Origin: Macrosoma leucophasiata
Lineage: Eukaryota; Arthropoda; Insecta; Lepidoptera; Hedylidae
Reading direction: 5' to 3'
Assembly: GCA_036365455.1 (NCBI GenBank)
Contig: JAWQUS010000009.1
Location: forward strand, 6,044,001-6,108,000
Length of the DNA: 64,000 nt
Part shown: in pieces, positions 1 through 10,580 of the stretch
Layout: every line of letters begins with the position of its first letter
Numbering within the stretch: position 1 is the stretch's first letter
Translations under genes and position numbers: made by a program
The notes under the pieces: generated by a model
Seen by the model: only the letters and a program-made list of their open reading frames with translations
The model's database searches: none
What the model was told of the DNA's origin: nothing

Positions 1-362
1 GTTGCTGCGAACTGACCTTTTGCTAAAACTTGACGCATCTTATAATCCTGGGTAAAAGGGATAGGGTGTAGCATACAAATTACATTAATATATTTTTTAA
101 ATGTTTATGGATGAAGCACTCGCTATCCCCAAGGAATTTTGGTAGATGACCTCTTGGGACTCGATGAATAGGTATCTACTATTACAGAGACAATACCAAA
201 AGGGAATTTCTTATATATTTTGGGTTCTAAAAGCTTATCTGTAAAGGTCACTCTCGTTCAAAATACGCGCTAAATTCTCGCAAATTATTTTATGAGTATG
301 ACGGTAAATTCATGGAGTTCATGGTTTTACGAGGAATTTACTTAATATTTTTTTAAATGTTT

Positions 363-562
363 TGAAAGTGGCAAACAAGCATGCAGTTCACATTGATGTT
401 AAGTGATGACTGCAGCCACACAATGACCAGAGGTCAAAATGCATATGCGTTGCCACTCCCGAGGCCTAAGGTCTGCCTCTGTGCCGGAAATTACAGAGCC
501 GTACATTACCACCTGATCGGAACACGATAGTGCTGAACACTGCCATTTAGCGGCAAGTAATA
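363..562 (-). mobile_element. GAGCTC-hairpin SINE, 3' part (split by mariner)
   Basis: This is the 3' portion of the window's commonest short repeat, read on the minus strand. It contains the family landmarks GCATGCAGTTCACATTGATG and TTCCGGCACAGAGG in complement. The copy is cut at the TA at 561-562 by the mariner that follows, and its 5' part resumes after the mariner. The repeat has no coding capacity. Confidence 0.85.
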
Positions 563-1840
563 GGTTGGGGAAAAAGTCTTTTCGCATTATAGTAGTATGA
601 ACTTGTAATAAAATCTCTTTGGCTGTATTATTTGTATCTGGCTGGTTTTGGTATCATTGAAAGTTAAAATTTTAAAGAACATAATTCCAAATTCAAATTA
701 GGCAAATGTGTGATTTTCGTTTGTTTTTCGTACTGTCAAGATGAGTGAATCTAATGAAGAAATTCGATACATTTTAAAATTTTACTACAAAAAAGGTAAA
801 AATGCAACGCAAGCCGCAAAAAAAATTGCGATGTTTATGGACCTAGTGCAGTGTCTGTGTGAGTACCACTAATTTGGTTTAAGCGTTTTCAATCCGGAAA
901 TTTTGATGTCAAAGATGCACCTCGCTCTGGTCGCCCTATTACGGATAAAATGGATGCCATTTTTGAAAAAGTGGAGCAAGATCGACATATCAGTAGTTAC
1001 GACGTAGCTGAAGAACTGAGAATTGATCACAAAACAGTTTTGGCGCATTTGAAAAAAGCTGAGTACAAAAAAAAGCTCGATATTTAGGTACCTCACGAGC
1101 TCACTGACAAGAAACCTAATGAACCGTGTACTCATTTGTGATTCTTTCTTACGACGTAATGAAACCGAATCATTTTTGAAGAAGCTGATAACTGGTGATG
1201 AATCTTGGATCACGTACGACAAGAACGTGCGAAAAAGGTCGTGGTCAAAGGCCGGTCAGGCTTCACAGACTGTGGCGAAAACCGGGTTAACTCGCAATAA
1301 GGTGATGTTGTGTGTGTGGTGGGATTGGAAGGGCATTATTCATTATGAGCTATTACCACCAGGCAGGACTATCGATTCTGAACTCTACTGCGAACAACTG
1401 ATGAGATTAAAGCAAGAAGTTGAGAGAAAGCGGCCGGAATTGATCAACAGAAGGGGTGTGGTGTTTCATCATGATAACGCTAGACCTCACACACCTAAAG
1501 CCACTCAGCAAAAATTAAGAGAGTTTGGCTGGGAGGTGTTAATGCATCCGCCGTATAGTCCTGACCTTGCACCTTCAGATTTCCACCTGTTTCGGTCTCC
1601 TCAGAATTCTTTATGCAATGTTAGGTTAACATCACGAGAGGACTGCCAAATCCACTTGTCGCGGTATTTTGATGAGAAGTCCCAAATTTTTTATAGCAAT
1701 GGGATCATGTCCCTACCTACAAGATGGTAAAAGGTTATCGAACAAAATGGTACATACATACTTTAGTTAAATTTAAATAAACTATATTTAAAATTGTTTT
1801 GAATTATCTTAAAAAATGCGAAGAAACTTTTTCCCCAACC
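563..1840 (+). mobile_element. mariner-family DNA transposon, full length, inactive
   Basis: The element is 1278 bp, bounded by terminal inverted repeats that start GGTTGGGGAAAAAGTC on the left and end CTTTTTCCCCAACC on the right. A TA dinucleotide flanks each side, the standard mariner target duplication. It sits inside a SINE copy whose two halves lie immediately outside the TA pair. The internal sequence encodes a decayed DD34D-type transposase. A second, 3'-truncated copy of the same family lies at 60387-61325 on the opposite strand. Confidence 0.93.
741..1730 (+). pseudogene. mariner transposase pseudogene
   Basis: The gene would cut and paste the surrounding element in the nucleus. The ATG at 741 opens MSESNEEIRYILKFYYKKG, the helix-turn-helix region. 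The frame is lost near 828, where one base is missing relative to the copy at 60.4-61.3 kb. A TAA near 868 and a TAG near 1085 follow, and a further shift lies near 1108. From 1119 a 203-residue stretch is open and keeps all three catalytic aspartates: TGDESWITYD, HHDNARPHT and YSPDLAPSDFHLF, the last two separated by the spacing of mariner DD34D enzymes. The C-terminus ends GIMSLPTRW. The product cannot be full length, so the element is non-autonomous now. The subfamily is not certain; the protein resembles the cecropia/SETMAR type. Confidence 0.92.
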
Positions 1841-1905
1841 TAATATATAAGGTAATGCGGTGGTGCCTACGCCCGCGAGCTCCGTCATTGGAGCTCTACC
1901 ACCAG
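1841..1905 (-). mobile_element. GAGCTC-hairpin SINE, 5' part (split by mariner)
   Basis: This is the remainder of the SINE interrupted by mariner. It holds the 5' hairpin, seen here as GAGCTCCGTCATTGGAGCTC, and the outer GGTGG/CCACC pairing. It abuts the right-hand TA of the mariner. Confidence 0.85.
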
Positions 1906-4360
1906 TAAAAGTGCTGTGGTGTACAAATCACAATTTATTTCAGAATTGTGATGTATTCATTCTTGGTTAACTTGTAATTACCTTACTGATTTATCATTAG
2001 GTATCACTGTCTAAAATAGAAATTTCTGTGTTGCTTATGATTATTCATTACTAAACATTTTCCTAATCGAATTCATAGAAAAGTCGTTAATTTTAAAATA
2101 ACACAGTTTTATTGTGAAAGATAACCACTTTAAGTTTCAGTAGGCACATATTAAATGTTCTTAATAAGGGTTATGAGCGGTAGCGAACTGCCTATATTTC
2201 TGTAGATATCTTCACTTTATGACTCAAGGAAACATAAATTCAAACAGACTTCTAAATAATTTTGAAAGTTGTGTAGGTTTTGGTATAGAAGACACAGATA
2301 TTTATATGTACAATTTTTTGTAAAATAATTTATAGACAGTATTTTTCTAAACAGATCATTGAACTGCTTTCGGATAAATTGATGTAAGAAAGCTACAATT
2401 GTTTGTTCAGAGAAAAATCGAACTGTCGAACGATAAACCACAGCTCAAATAGTATCTTCACTTTATGGTACAACGAGTGCGGTAATAAGACACAACTTCG
2501 CTACTGCGGAAGATACAATAAAACGGCAGCTACAAACTTTTGGCATGCCTCTTATAATAGCTTCCTCGAGTTATGAGCCTTGTCCTAGTTCGCTATCGAC
2601 CATCCAGGACAGTAAATGGTTATAAAATATTACTGGTTAATGCTAATAACGCTATTTGCACAATGTGAATGAAACATTGTTGTTTGATTCTTTGATCACG
2701 CGGTGAAATTGGTCGAAAGTGTACATGTATTTCTTATTTAAACAGTTAGTTAGGTAGGTCTTAGTTATATTTGAATTTAAATCATAAAAAAAATATTTAT
2801 TTTTTGACGATTCTTACACGTAAACGATAAATATACGCTAGATTATTTTAATTCCTATTAAATTATTATTTTTTAAAATTTTCATGAACAAAACGGAAAG
2901 AATAGCAGGTTTCACCACAAAATTCTTCTTCCCAAATATGGTTTTCCAAAGAAGATACCTTACATATTTGCATTGTGTAAATTTTTTTTTTCAGTGGTTT
3001 AAGTTGGTTTACTCAAGAAAAAGTAATTTTTTTCGTGCTTACTTCTAATGTTGATTACATTTAAAAGAATGTCGCGTTAACTATTTAGATAGTTTCTATA
3101 AGAGTTTTCATAAGGTCGCAATGTAATTGGTAGGCTTCAAGACATTATAAAAGTGGTTTCTTACACCAGCTCTGTAGAACACCCATCGACTATGGAACCA
3201 AAAAGAAGGCTGATTGGTCTGTGAGAACACCACACCACTGAAGAAAACTGAGACACTATTGTTCCTTTAAACCCTTTGAACAGTCTCGATCGTTTAAACA
3301 TCACGTAAAATGTTTTGAAATACCAAAAGGACTCACTGGATGTCTTACCCACCTCGACAACTTAATTGGAAGGTTACTTAATTTGCTACAAGCAAGTCAA
3401 TCACTTAAGGAGTTCTGCCGAACACCGGTGACGGGGCACTAACTCACTAAGAGAGATCTTTGTTTTACTTCTAAGGGACCCATTTAACGACTTTAATGCG
3501 TTTTGCCGAAGCCTGTCGAACTTGGCACATTGTTGTCTTCCAAGTTTATTGTAGTTTGTCGAAATGTAAGTACCTACTAAAAAAAACAGAATAAAAGGCA
3601 AAGTATTTTATAGTTACGGTTCCGATTTTTTAAATTCTCACACACCAATGGAAAAAAGGTAATTTACTAGATGAGTACATACTGTAGTGTAGATACATAC
3701 AGTCTCGGATTTCAGGACTTCGACTTGTCAACGCTTTGACTTAGGCAAAAAAATCAACACGTAATGCAAAAGTAGATATAGGTAACATACCAGTTATTAT
3801 GTTTAATAATTATACCTAATGAATATTAAACATCTCTGATAAATATTTTTCATTTAATGTCGCCTTTAAATCAACTTATTAGGAGACAAACTTTCTATTT
3901 CTCAATTAATTTAAGACGTGTGAAAAGTTGTGAGTACTCCTGGACTCTTCATTAACGACATCATTAACATTTGGGTTCTCTGGAGAAGGGAGGGCCTCCC
4001 CCTCACGTTTCCCCAACTTGCATTCCGTTCGTATATTATGTCGCGTCTACGACTACTTCGCGTTTGGGAAGTGATCACTAATGAGGATCTAGAGACGTTT
4101 TGGCCTCTTGAGACTTGATCGCAAAAGCTCTTAAACTTACTTAACTATCAAATATGACTTTGAAAATCAATTAGATGTATTAGTTGAATTAAGTTTAGTT
4201 TTAAATATAATATATTATGCTTTTAATCGAATATTTTCTCCGAAAATATTACCTACTGTAAAACATATTATCTAAATTAAGGTAATCTATTTTAGTCAAA
4301 ATAGAGTGTTAATAAAATCATTTCGCTGACCCTATAAACTTGTAATTTTTTTGTTATGTA
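1906..4360. other. unannotated AT-rich sequence
   Basis: No gene or known element is recognised. A phrase TATCTTCACTTTATG occurs at about 2207 and again at about 2453. A 74-codon open frame on the minus strand at 2217-2441 shows no familiar motif. Small open frames at 3161-3601 and 3930-4118 also lack recognisable domains. Confidence 0.5.
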
Positions 4361-4562
4361 ATGGAAGTGGCAAAGAAGCATACAGTTCACATTGATGTTA
4401 AGTGATGACTGCAACCTATAGACACCCACTCAAAGACCGAGGTCAAATGCAGATATGATCCTGAACCCTGTTATGCCGCTAAACAACACTACCATTTAGC
4501 GGCAAGTATATAAGGTAATGCGGTGGTGCCTACGCCCGCGAGCTCCGTCACTGGAGCTCCGT
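4361..4562 (-). mobile_element. GAGCTC-hairpin SINE with internal deletion
   Basis: Both ends of the family are present on the minus strand: GTGGCAAAGAAGCATACAG at the 3' side and the GAGCTCC hairpin at the 5' side. The centre is shortened and scrambled between about 4445 and 4490. Confidence 0.8.
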
Positions 4563-4633
4563 TCTTTCAATATCTCCTATGTACAGACATAGTCCGTAGT
4601 AGTAACAGTTTGATTATATGTATATAGATAATC

Positions 4634-4691
4634 CCTCCTTTTCCTTCCTTCTTGGCAATCTATTTTTTGCCAAGAAGGAAGGAAAAGGAGG
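4634..4691. repeat. perfect 25-bp inverted repeat, 8-nt loop
   Basis: Arms 4634-4658 and 4667-4691 are exact reverse complements, beginning CCTCCTTTTCCTTCC. The loop is TCTATTTT. One arm is nearly all pyrimidine and the other purine. No terminal repeats of a known MITE were seen around it, so it may be a foldback remnant or a small-RNA hairpin. Confidence 0.9.
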
Positions 4692-6499
4692 AATTTCAAA
4701 GAAAGAGTACCTACTATGGTACGAATTTTCCGCGCAAACCATCCAATTGCAAATAAATGTATTTACGTTTTTGCCATCTATTTATTCGAGACGTTATTAC
4801 ACACATACAACTTTAGTTTATGGCTTTGGTATATTTATTGCTGCCAATAACTAACTTTGGGTCTTCAGCTTATTTGCTTTATTGAAGTAAAATTGCTTAT
4901 AGAAATCGGTTCAGTACTATTGTGAAAAGTATTTTTCCACTGCACGTTTACGGTAATAGGTAAACAGTTTCGTACTATTCTTACTACACAAAAATCAAAT
5001 ATCTTCAAGCGAGACTTGAACCCACGACCAATTGATTGTTATTCCAAAATCCAATAATATACAACTAGAATACTAACAAGAATAGTCGGAATAATAAAAC
5101 ATTAAAGTTTTTTAAATAAAAACTGACTTTTAATAAATTAGACCCTGAAGCCAGTCTCGCTACCTATGTTTTTGTTTATCATCAAAGAACGAAATTTGTA
5201 TCGTGCGTTTCTTGTAAATTAGTTTTAGAAATTAATCTAGATTATATATTATTTCCTTTTTTACTATTCTCAAGTATTCATTTGTGAGATTAATTTTCTA
5301 AAATTTATCGTCAACCTTGTCCATGATGTACAATGTTAGCATTGTACAACAAATTCGTTTTTCGAATTTTGTTTATCTTAGTCATAAAGAACTCATCGGC
5401 GTTCGCACGATGTTTTTAGGCTTTTTATAGCTATCCGATAAAAAAGCTATAATAACAGGTTGAAAAAATGTTAGGTGCGCGATCTTTGAATGGTTTTTAT
5501 TAAAACTACTTTGTTAAAAGAATTGACAGCCGTTGAAAGGAAATGTATTAATTTTTAGTCACACATGTGAACATTTCAATATTCGTGTCAGCTCAATTCA
5601 TTGTAAGCCTCAAAATTTCTCATGATACCGGGAACGATTTATTTGAACCATTATGTTTCATTGCTGCGTGCAGATCTTGCCTGACGTTTAATTACCACTG
5701 CTTTAATCATATTTTATACGAATTGGCGACAGCTAGATATCATAGTATGGCCATGCCTTTGTATCGATTCATTTTGTTTAGATTTATGCGCCCAATAAAT
5801 GCTCATCCATTGCATTTGTATGTAAGATAAATAAATTTCTTCCACGCGCCGTAGTGAAACGAAGCCTTTGTTGTTTACACGACCGTTTCTTGCATTTACA
5901 ATACAGTCTCTGAATACAAATCTTAGTTAAATATTTCATATATCGGTAAATACTTTATCAACTGCTATAGCTTCGCCAACAGTCTTGCCAAATGTGCAAA
6001 ATTGTGCAACATTCTCGCTCTTTTCTTTTTCATATTCAAATTCTGTTTTTTACCCTGAAGACGATATTCAATCCGTGTGTTATGTTCCGGATCAGCCGTT
6101 ATATTAGTTTCTTGTTTGACAAGAGTGTGTTATGGATCGCTACTTTGGAAGTATGTAAAACCGATTGCCTCGTCGGCGGATAGAAATGTTATCCCTTATT
6201 GAAATTGCTTTTCTTGGTGAATTTGGTTTCAAGTGTCGTTCTTGTTATGTTTGTGGTAACACGTTAATATACTCGTATTAAGGGTGTGTAAAACATATTT
6301 GGTCGTTACTGCCAAACATTATTGTATCATCTCCAAGAAACTAAAATTCTTTCGAAAGTGTAAATAGATAGGCATGTGTTGGTTGTTAATTAATATTGTG
6401 CTGCAACCCAGACTTAATGTAAACCAGATTTTTTAGTTATCCATATAAGTATTTTCGTATGTTCCAAAATTAACTAAAAGTTATATTATCCAAAAAATG
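4692..6499. other. unannotated AT-rich sequence
   Basis: No gene is recognised. A tRNA-like B-box (GGGTTCAAGTCTCGC on the minus strand) lies near 5008-5022 and is probably a SINE relic. A short palindrome, TGTACAATG-TTAG-CATTGTACA, is centred near 5338. Open frames at 5567-5830 and 5992-6183 have no recognisable motif. Confidence 0.45.
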
Positions 6500-6547
6500 C
6501 TGCTCAAAGTCACTATTCCACGCGAACGAAGTCGGGGGCACAGCTAG
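6500..6547 (+). mobile_element. Helitron-like 3' terminus
   Basis: The stretch ends CGAAGTCGGGGGCACAGCTAG, matching the CTAG-ended termini at 17615, 20089, 22312 and elsewhere. The upstream extent of this copy could not be defined. Confidence 0.55.
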
Positions 6548-7251
6548 TCTCTAATATCCACAGTATCTAAATCTTTGATACTCTTGATACCTACTACACC
6601 GTTAGTAACTTTTCTTGTCTTTACCTTATTTAGCACAAAATATACTTATCTTGACCCCAAATTTTAATGCCTTCAGTTCTTTGTCGTTCTTGAACTCAAC
6701 AATAAGAACGATGACCTCGGGGTCGTAAAAGTTCTTAGAGAAGTTTTTCGTTAGATATCTCTTCTTGTGGTTAGAACGGGCATAAAATTGGATGATTTAT
6801 TAGCAACTAGATTACACCCGTGAGTTTGGTTCTTTCTTTTGTGGTCTTTTGGATAGAAATCATGTTATATTTTGTTATCTAAGTCCAGCGGTCGTCTCAC
6901 TTGATCGCTGTCACTTTCATAGACCGTAGGAAATTACGAAATAAAATAACCTAGCCAAGACGAAAGCTATAGGGCTGTTACACAAAACTCAGGCGATATA
7001 TTCGTGCGAGCTCGCAGATATGTGCGATGCGATGCAAATTCGCAGTTATGTTTGGGGAGCCCATAGTTATAAGTCGACCCGAAGATCACTCAATGTATTC
7101 ATCACACTTATGAATATGCCAACTAAACCAACTCACACTACGTAGTTCTTAGTCAACGTTCCTACTGTCTGCTTAGCGTCGTTTACTCACTATTTTAGCT
7201 CGTTGTCTTCAATTTTGTAGTAACATGCAGATCTATCAGAAGCTATCTACA
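6548..7251. other. unannotated sequence
   Basis: No gene or repeat was recognised here. Confidence 0.4.
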
Positions 7252-7430
7252 TTTTACTGGTGGTAAAGTTCCAGTGTACCTATTACAGAGACAGAACACC
7301 TAATGTCTCAAGGGTGGCAACGCATCTGCATTTTGATCCCTGTTTTTTGTGTAGATGTCTATAGGCTGCAGTCATCACTTAACATCAATGTGAGCTGCAT
7401 GCTTGTTTGCCACATTAAAAAAAAATCTGT
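7252..7430 (+). mobile_element. GAGCTC-hairpin SINE, internally deleted
   Basis: The 5' end ACTGGTGGTAAAGTTCCAGTG joins directly to the 3' half, from ACAGAGACAG through ATCACTTAACATCAATGTGA to TTGTTTGCCAC and an A-run. About 100 bp of the family's middle is missing. Confidence 0.8.
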
Positions 7431-7568
7431 GGAAGGTTGGTTGTATATTTGGCGTTGTGTACCTAATCAAAATATCACTGAAAAGATTATACCTAAGAGA
7501 TGAGATATTGCAATTAGGGTTAATTCGTTTGATTCATTATAATACCTATGCATATATATTATGGTAGG

Positions 7569-7875
7569 CAGATATGTATGTATGTATCTCCACGCCAGGT
7601 CTCTAACGGGGTAGGCAGAGAGTGTGGAGCGCCAGATATTCCGGTCCTGACAAACCTACCGTTCCTCATCTACCTTCATCGTTCTCTTCATACACGCACG
7701 CCGATTCCTAAGACTTTTGACCCCACCATCCGACAGAACTCGACCTATTTGGTCATGGTAGGTCAGTCTTGGTCTTCCTGGGCCTCTACAATCATCCACA
7801 TTCGTTTTGTATATCTGTTTAGTCATTTGCTCATTCGACATTCTTTCTATATGCCCGAACCATCGGAGCATGCCT
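7569..7875 (-). mobile_element. LINE 3' end, reverse-transcriptase tail
   Basis: The minus strand 7656-7871 reads LRWFGHIERM, then GPGRPRLTYHDQIG. This is the conserved C-terminal tail of many insect LINE ORF2 proteins, downstream of the RT domain. The element's 3' end faces lower coordinates and finishes in a short TATG repeat at about 7563-7578. It is 5'-truncated, with only the last 70 or so codons plus 3' UTR left. A shorter copy of the same end lies at 40527-40683. The LINE clade is not firmly assigned; RTE-like is a guess. Confidence 0.75.
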
Positions 7876-8303
7876 TTTTAACGGTAGGCAGGTACTATGT
7901 CTGTATTATACCTAATAGCACATTATATGTTTTATGTGTCGATAGTGTCGCATACAAATTAATTATTACGGTTAGTGGCAGGTGGTCAACGTGGACACGC
8001 GCTTAATTACAGGTGTCAGTGAAACGCAATGCAATTTGGTTTCGAGGTCGACCCGCGCGCTTAATTAGGTCTTTTTACTTTAAATAACAGTTTTAAAGAT
8101 GCTTTTGAATATTTACGTGCTTTTTATTAACATTTTAAGATATTGTTAATGACTGGGTTCGGAATTCAGTAGGTAGGAAGTTGTCTTGATTTTTTTTTGG
8201 CAAACTGTCGTAGGTTCTATCGTTATCGTGTGTGTGTACGTCTTTGGACGCACTTTTGCCACATAACATTATAATTTCGACATGTACCTATATTACTATA
8301 TTT

Positions 8304-8602
8304 ACTGGTGGTAGAGCTCCAGTGACGGAGCTCGCGGGCGTAGGCACCACCGCATTACCTAATATACTTGCCGCTAAATGGTAGTGTTCAGCACTATCGT
8401 GTTCCGGTCAGGTGGTAATGTACGGCCCTGTAATTTCCGGCACAGAGGCATAACACCCTTAGGCCTCAGGAGTGGTAACGCATCTGCATTTTGACCTTGG
8501 TCTTTGTGTGGGTGTCTATAGGCTGCAGTCATCACTTAACATCAATGTGAACTGCATGCTTGTTTGCCACTTCCATTACATAAAAAAAAAAAAAAAAAAA
8601 AA
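8304..8602 (+). mobile_element. GAGCTC-hairpin SINE, full length
   Basis: This is one of the best copies. The 5' hairpin GAGCTCCAGTGACGGAGCTC is nested in GGTGGT...ACCACC. It is followed by CGCATTACCTAATATACTTG, TTCCGGTCAGGTGGTAATG and ATCACTTAACATCAATGTGA, with a 20-odd-base A tail. There is no tRNA B-box. The 3' segment resembles the 3' end of the LINE fragment at 45838-46255. Confidence 0.9.
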
Positions 8603-8615
8603 TTAAAATATATAC

Positions 8616-8795
8616 CTATGTAAACACCCACGATTTGCCAGTTACATTAATAGGTGGTAAGCATATTCTAAATTCCGAGGGTGGGAAAACTTCCAAATAA
8701 TAAAAAAAAGACCCAGGAGCACTGACCTTTCGGCTCGGGTAGTTAACTCATTACCCTAGCGTAGCAGTAGTAGCCTGCTAACACTAAACTATACA
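8616..8795 (-). mobile_element. tRNA-derived SINE, degenerate
   Basis: This is a decayed minus-strand copy of the tRNA-headed SINE seen cleanly at 20972. Residual CACCCACGATTTGCCAG, GAAAACTTCC, ACCCAGGAG and TAGCGTAGCAGTAGTAGCC can be read in the expected reverse order. Confidence 0.6.
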
Positions 8796-8867
8796 GGTAG
8801 TTTAGTAAATATACACATTTTAAATTATTGGTTCCATTTCATCTTGTACGGCTCCGCAATAACTTTT

Positions 8868-9007
8868 CACAGAGACATATCAACTAAAGTCTCAGGGGTG
8901 GCAACGCATCTACATTTTGACCTCTAGTCATTGTGTAAGTGCTGCAGTCATCACTTAACATCAATGTGAACTGCAAGCTTGATTGCCACCTTTATTTCAT
9001 AATAAAA
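8868..9007 (+). mobile_element. GAGCTC-hairpin SINE, 3' half
   Basis: The match begins at CAGAGACATA and runs through GGGGTGGCAACGCATCTAC and ATCACTTAACATCAATGTGA to TGCCACC. The 5' half is missing. Confidence 0.8.
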
Positions 9008-9404
9008 ATCTTATTTGTTTCGAAACTGCCTCGTAGAGATCTTTTATTCTTAAATAATTAAACTATTAAGAGCGATTTCCAGCATTTTAACCGTGCCAGT
9101 TTAGAAGGCTGGGTAACGCAGTGGGGATACCGCTAACGACCCTTGAACGCGGTCTACGCTTCGACGCCCGCAGGATGCATTGCGAATTTCTTAAACTACA
9201 CTTTATTTGTAGGACTTGTTGCTCAGTGAGTTTAGCACCTGCTGACGTGTTTTGTTTGGACCACAAAAGAAGTAGAGACTGGATATGAGTAAAACATAGC
9301 ATTACCGTGGTAAAACGGTTTCGTGAAACTAATAATAGCATAGCTGGTCCAGTGTTACGCGGAGCTCGAAGGCAGGAAGGAGCTTGACACAACCGCGTTC
9401 GTTA

Positions 9405-9560
9405 CCAAATCTTTCTGCCGCAAATTGGTAATGTTCAACACTATCGTGCTCCGGTTAGGTGATAATAATATGCCACGTAATATCTATCACAGAGGCAAAA
9501 CAACATGGACCTCAGGGGTGGCACACTGGCAACGCGTCTTCATTTGACCTCCGATATTTA
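9405..9560 (+). mobile_element. GAGCTC-hairpin SINE, diverged central part
   Basis: Recognisable pieces are TGGTAATGTTCAACACTATC, GTGCTCCGGTTAGGTG and CAGAGGCAAAAC. Both ends are lost or too diverged to call. Confidence 0.65.
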
Positions 9561-10416
9561 GCTCTATATCTTATGTTCCAATCTGCTAAGCCCGATTACC
9601 CCCTTGTCTAAGACACCAAAGCTAATTGCTTTTATTTACATTTTATCGTACGAAATGAACAAGATTCGCCTGTCTCTAGACCAAGCTTAACCAAGCAAAT
9701 TACTCGCAAGCTATTCAAATTGTGATGACAAATAAATGAATATCATACCTATATTGTGCGCGCAGCTTATCCGAGATAGCACCATTGTGGACTAACGAGG
9801 TAGCAGTCTGCGTGGGAGATGCAAAAATATTTTCTTTATTACGTTACAGACCTCGGGCAATAGGGTTATTATCTTTAATGAAATCTGTGACATTTTATTG
9901 CAGTGTCACTAGTGGTTTCAAATGTTTAATTTTGCACTCGTTCCTAAAGTATTTTACGTTTACGTACACCAACTACCAAACCAACACTATAATATAGTGT
10001 TATATATTTTCGTCCTCCTGAAAAGTTACTTATTTCACACTTACGAGGTTTTCACTAAGGCGTTTATATGTGAGCTTAGTAGTGACGTTGTCGTAGTAAA
10101 AATTCTTGATAAAAAACTAAATTTCTCTCTAAATTAAATTTCAGTTGGGTTAGATCAGTTATTAAGTTCTTATCAAAAATCGTCTTAGATCTTTTATAGA
10201 GAACAGAATGTAGCTTCTTCTTTATTAGGTACTAGCGGCTCAATGAGTGTAATATAGCATATGTCATGAATCATTCTAATTCGATCCCGACCCGTGGTAC
10301 AACTGCGATGTTCAACTTTACTTCTCCGTAGTACCTGATCTTGGATTAGCGCGTATGCCATACCTATTACCTAACTACAACAGAAACATCAATTTTATAA
10401 TTTTTAATTGTTGCAG
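9561..10416. other. sequence upstream of the kinesin exon, probable intron
   Basis: No repeat was recognised. The segment ends in the pyrimidine-rich acceptor TTTTTAATTGTTGCAG directly before the exon, so at least its last part is intron if the exon is functional. The preceding exon was not found. Confidence 0.5.
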
Positions 10417-10580
10417 AAAACAACCAAAGACGTTCGCGTTCGACCACTGCTTCTATTCCCTGGATGCGGCGCTACCACACTTCGCTTCACAAAAAACAGT
10501 CTTCGAATGTCTCGGAAGGGACATATTGGACAATGCCTTCGACGGCTACAACGCCTGTATATTTGCGTACGGACAGACTG
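10417..10580 (+). CDS. Khc-73: kinesin-3 motor-domain exon (Khc-73/KIF13-like)
   Basis: This is an internal coding exon of a plus-end-directed microtubule motor that carries membrane and signalling cargo. It is 164 bp. The first base completes a codon split by the upstream intron, 54 whole codons follow, and the last G begins the next codon. The peptide includes KTFAFDHCFYSLD, GRDILDNAF and GYNACIFAYGQTG, the strand and helix leading into the P-loop, whose SGK(S/T) part must lie on the next exon. The acceptor TTGCAG and donor GTAAGT are canonical. FAFDHCF together with ASQKTVFECLGRDIL points to the Khc-73/KIF13 branch rather than KIF1/unc-104, which has a different residue pattern before GYN. 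Codon choice is GC-rich at third positions, unlike the AT-rich flanks. Neighbouring exons were not found in the window. Kinesin is near certain; the exact paralogue is likely. Confidence 0.88.

Noticed and set aside
869..1222. Minus-strand 117-codon frame, and the similar plus-strand frame at 60778-61113
   Set aside because: Both are antisense to mariner transposase; conservation comes from the transposase.
7548..8006. 152-codon plus-strand open frame
   Set aside because: Antisense to the LINE reverse-transcriptase tail at 7656-7871.
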